Origin: Chitinophagaceae bacterium
Lineage (GTDB): Bacteria; Bacteroidota; Bacteroidia; Chitinophagales; Chitinophagaceae
Direction of reading: 5' to 3'
Length of the DNA stretch: 64,000 nucleotides
Assembly: GCA_016720745.1 (NCBI GenBank)
Contig: JADKKA010000007.1
Coordinates: 69,291-133,290, forward strand
A program made the position numbers and the translations under genes. Shown here one piece after another: positions 63,277 to 64,000 of the stretch. The notes under the pieces are model-generated. The model searched no databases, was not told the origin of the DNA, and saw only the letters and a list, made by a program, of their open reading frames with translations. Every line of letters begins with the position of its first letter. Positions within the stretch are counted from its first letter, which is position 1.

Positions 63277-63975
63277 ATGAACATAGCAATTACAGGTGCA
63301 TCAAAAGGGATCGGAAGGGCCATCGCTGAAATTTTTGCCGCAGAAGGACACCACCTTTTTCTTTGTGCCAGGAAAGAAGCCAGTCTGTATCAAACGATGG
63401 AGACCCTGCAAAAAAAATACCCTGCTGCCATCATCAAGGCCAAGCCATTTGATCTCAGCCGGCCGGCAGAAGCAAAAGCATTTGGTACCTGGTGCCTGGA
63501 ATATGGCGTGCCGGATATACTGGTCAATAATGCCGGGGTGTTTGAACCCGGTTCTGTTTACAATGAGCCGGAGGGATTACTGGAAAGTCAGATCGCCACC
63601 AACCTCTATAGCGCTTATCATGTAACCCGCACTGTTCTTCCCTGGATGATGGAGAAAAGAGCCGGGCATATTTTCAATATTTGTTCTATCGCTTCCCTGC
63701 ATGCTTACCCCAATGGCGGAGCATACAGCATCAGTAAGTTTGCCCTGCATGGATTTAGTAAAAATCTCCGGGAAGAACTGAAACCATTCGGAATCAAAGT
63801 AACCGCAGTTCATCCGGGGGCTGTAATGACAGATTCCTGGGGCGGATTTGACAATAGCAAAAAAAGGATCATGGAAGCATCCGATATTGCCAAACTGGTC
63901 TATGCCGCTGCACAACTTTCGCCACAGGCCTGTGTGGAAGATATCCTGATCAGACCGCTGCTGGGTGATTTGTAA
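63277..63975 (+). CDS. Short-chain dehydrogenase/reductase
   Basis: 232 residues from the ATG at 63277. Cofactor motif GASKGIGRA, NNAGVFEPGS, and the active site Ser (NICSIAS) with YSISKFALHG (Tyr-x3-Lys). The basic residue after the first beta strand (LCARKEAS) suggests NADP. Substrate unknown. It ends 25 bases before the window edge. Confidence 0.92.
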   Translation: MNIAITGASKGIGRAIAEIFAAEGHHLFLCARKEASLYQTMETLQKKYPAAIIKAKPFDLSRPAEAKAFGTWCLEYGVPDILVNNAGVFEPGSVYNEPEGLLESQIATNLYSAYHVTRTVLPWMMEKRAGHIFNICSIASLHAYPNGGAYSISKFALHGFSKNLREELKPFGIKVTAVHPGAVMTDSWGGFDNSKKRIMEASDIAKLVYAAAQLSPQACVEDILIRPLLGDL

Positions 63976-64000
63976 ACCGCTGATCGCCTGATTTTATCCT

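Overview
The window looks like a chromosomal contig from a Bacteroidota bacterium, most likely family Chitinophagaceae. The evidence is the set of lineage-typical genes (GldC, DUF4290, a DUF6089/PorG-like protein, a BamA with a long insertion, two tandem Skp/OmpH proteins), promoters of the Bacteroidota type (TAnnTTTG about 7 bases before the start of transcription), a MurA with Asp in place of the usual Cys, and many intergenic short repeats. I saw no rRNA, tRNA, CRISPR array, prophage or transposase.

Layout. 1-9.1 kb: the end of metF, two periplasmic proteins on the minus strand (parvulin-type PPIase and thioredoxin-like), then rlmD, an active rhomboid protease next to a rhomboid lacking catalytic residues, and a membrane-anchored EEP-fold hydrolase. 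9.1-10.8 kb: cysS, preceded by a short open frame rich in Cys codons and a GC-rich stem-loop that looks like an attenuator. 11-24.8 kb: mixed regulatory and stress genes: fasciclin lipoprotein, LytS/LytTR two-component pair, AlkA-like glycosylase, DUF1080, DUF2975/XRE pair, WG-repeat protein, a secreted Ntn-hydrolase/TPR/CBM48 fusion, an AraC membrane regulator, an ArsR-SRPBCC-DUF1801 operon with a readable operator, and L-serine dehydratase. 24.8-34.7 kb: DPP IV-like peptidase and GH95 fucosidase (both frameshifted), then an AT-richer accessory segment of small orphan genes bounded by repeat modules, an esterase and a serine hydrolase. 34.9-39.7 kb: murA, a DUF4290 protein with an Arg/Gly tail, a nearly gene-free kilobase with a PAS remnant, a glycosyltransferase and gldC. 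39.9-53.6 kb: a dense core block for envelope biogenesis (yqeY, cvpA, hydrolase, CBS, POTRA outer-membrane protein, NAD kinase, DUF6089, uppS, bamA, two skp genes, murI) and then rpmH-rnpA-yidD. 53.6-64 kb: superoxide dismutase, tadA, aldehyde dehydrogenase behind a G20 tract, glutathione peroxidase, dus, CPBP protease, cdsA, psd, a HAD nucleotidase and an SDR.

The 39.9-53 kb block works as a unit: UppS makes the lipid carrier, MurI and MurA feed peptidoglycan, Skp chaperones deliver outer-membrane proteins to BamA, and CdsA/Psd at 60-62 kb supply phospholipid.

A caution for every user: I count about 15 single-base disruptions of otherwise well-conserved frames, including essential genes (cdsA, psd, rnpA). 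Most lie in short homopolymers. This pattern fits uncorrected sequencing indels better than gene death, so the genes marked pseudogene here may well be intact in the organism.
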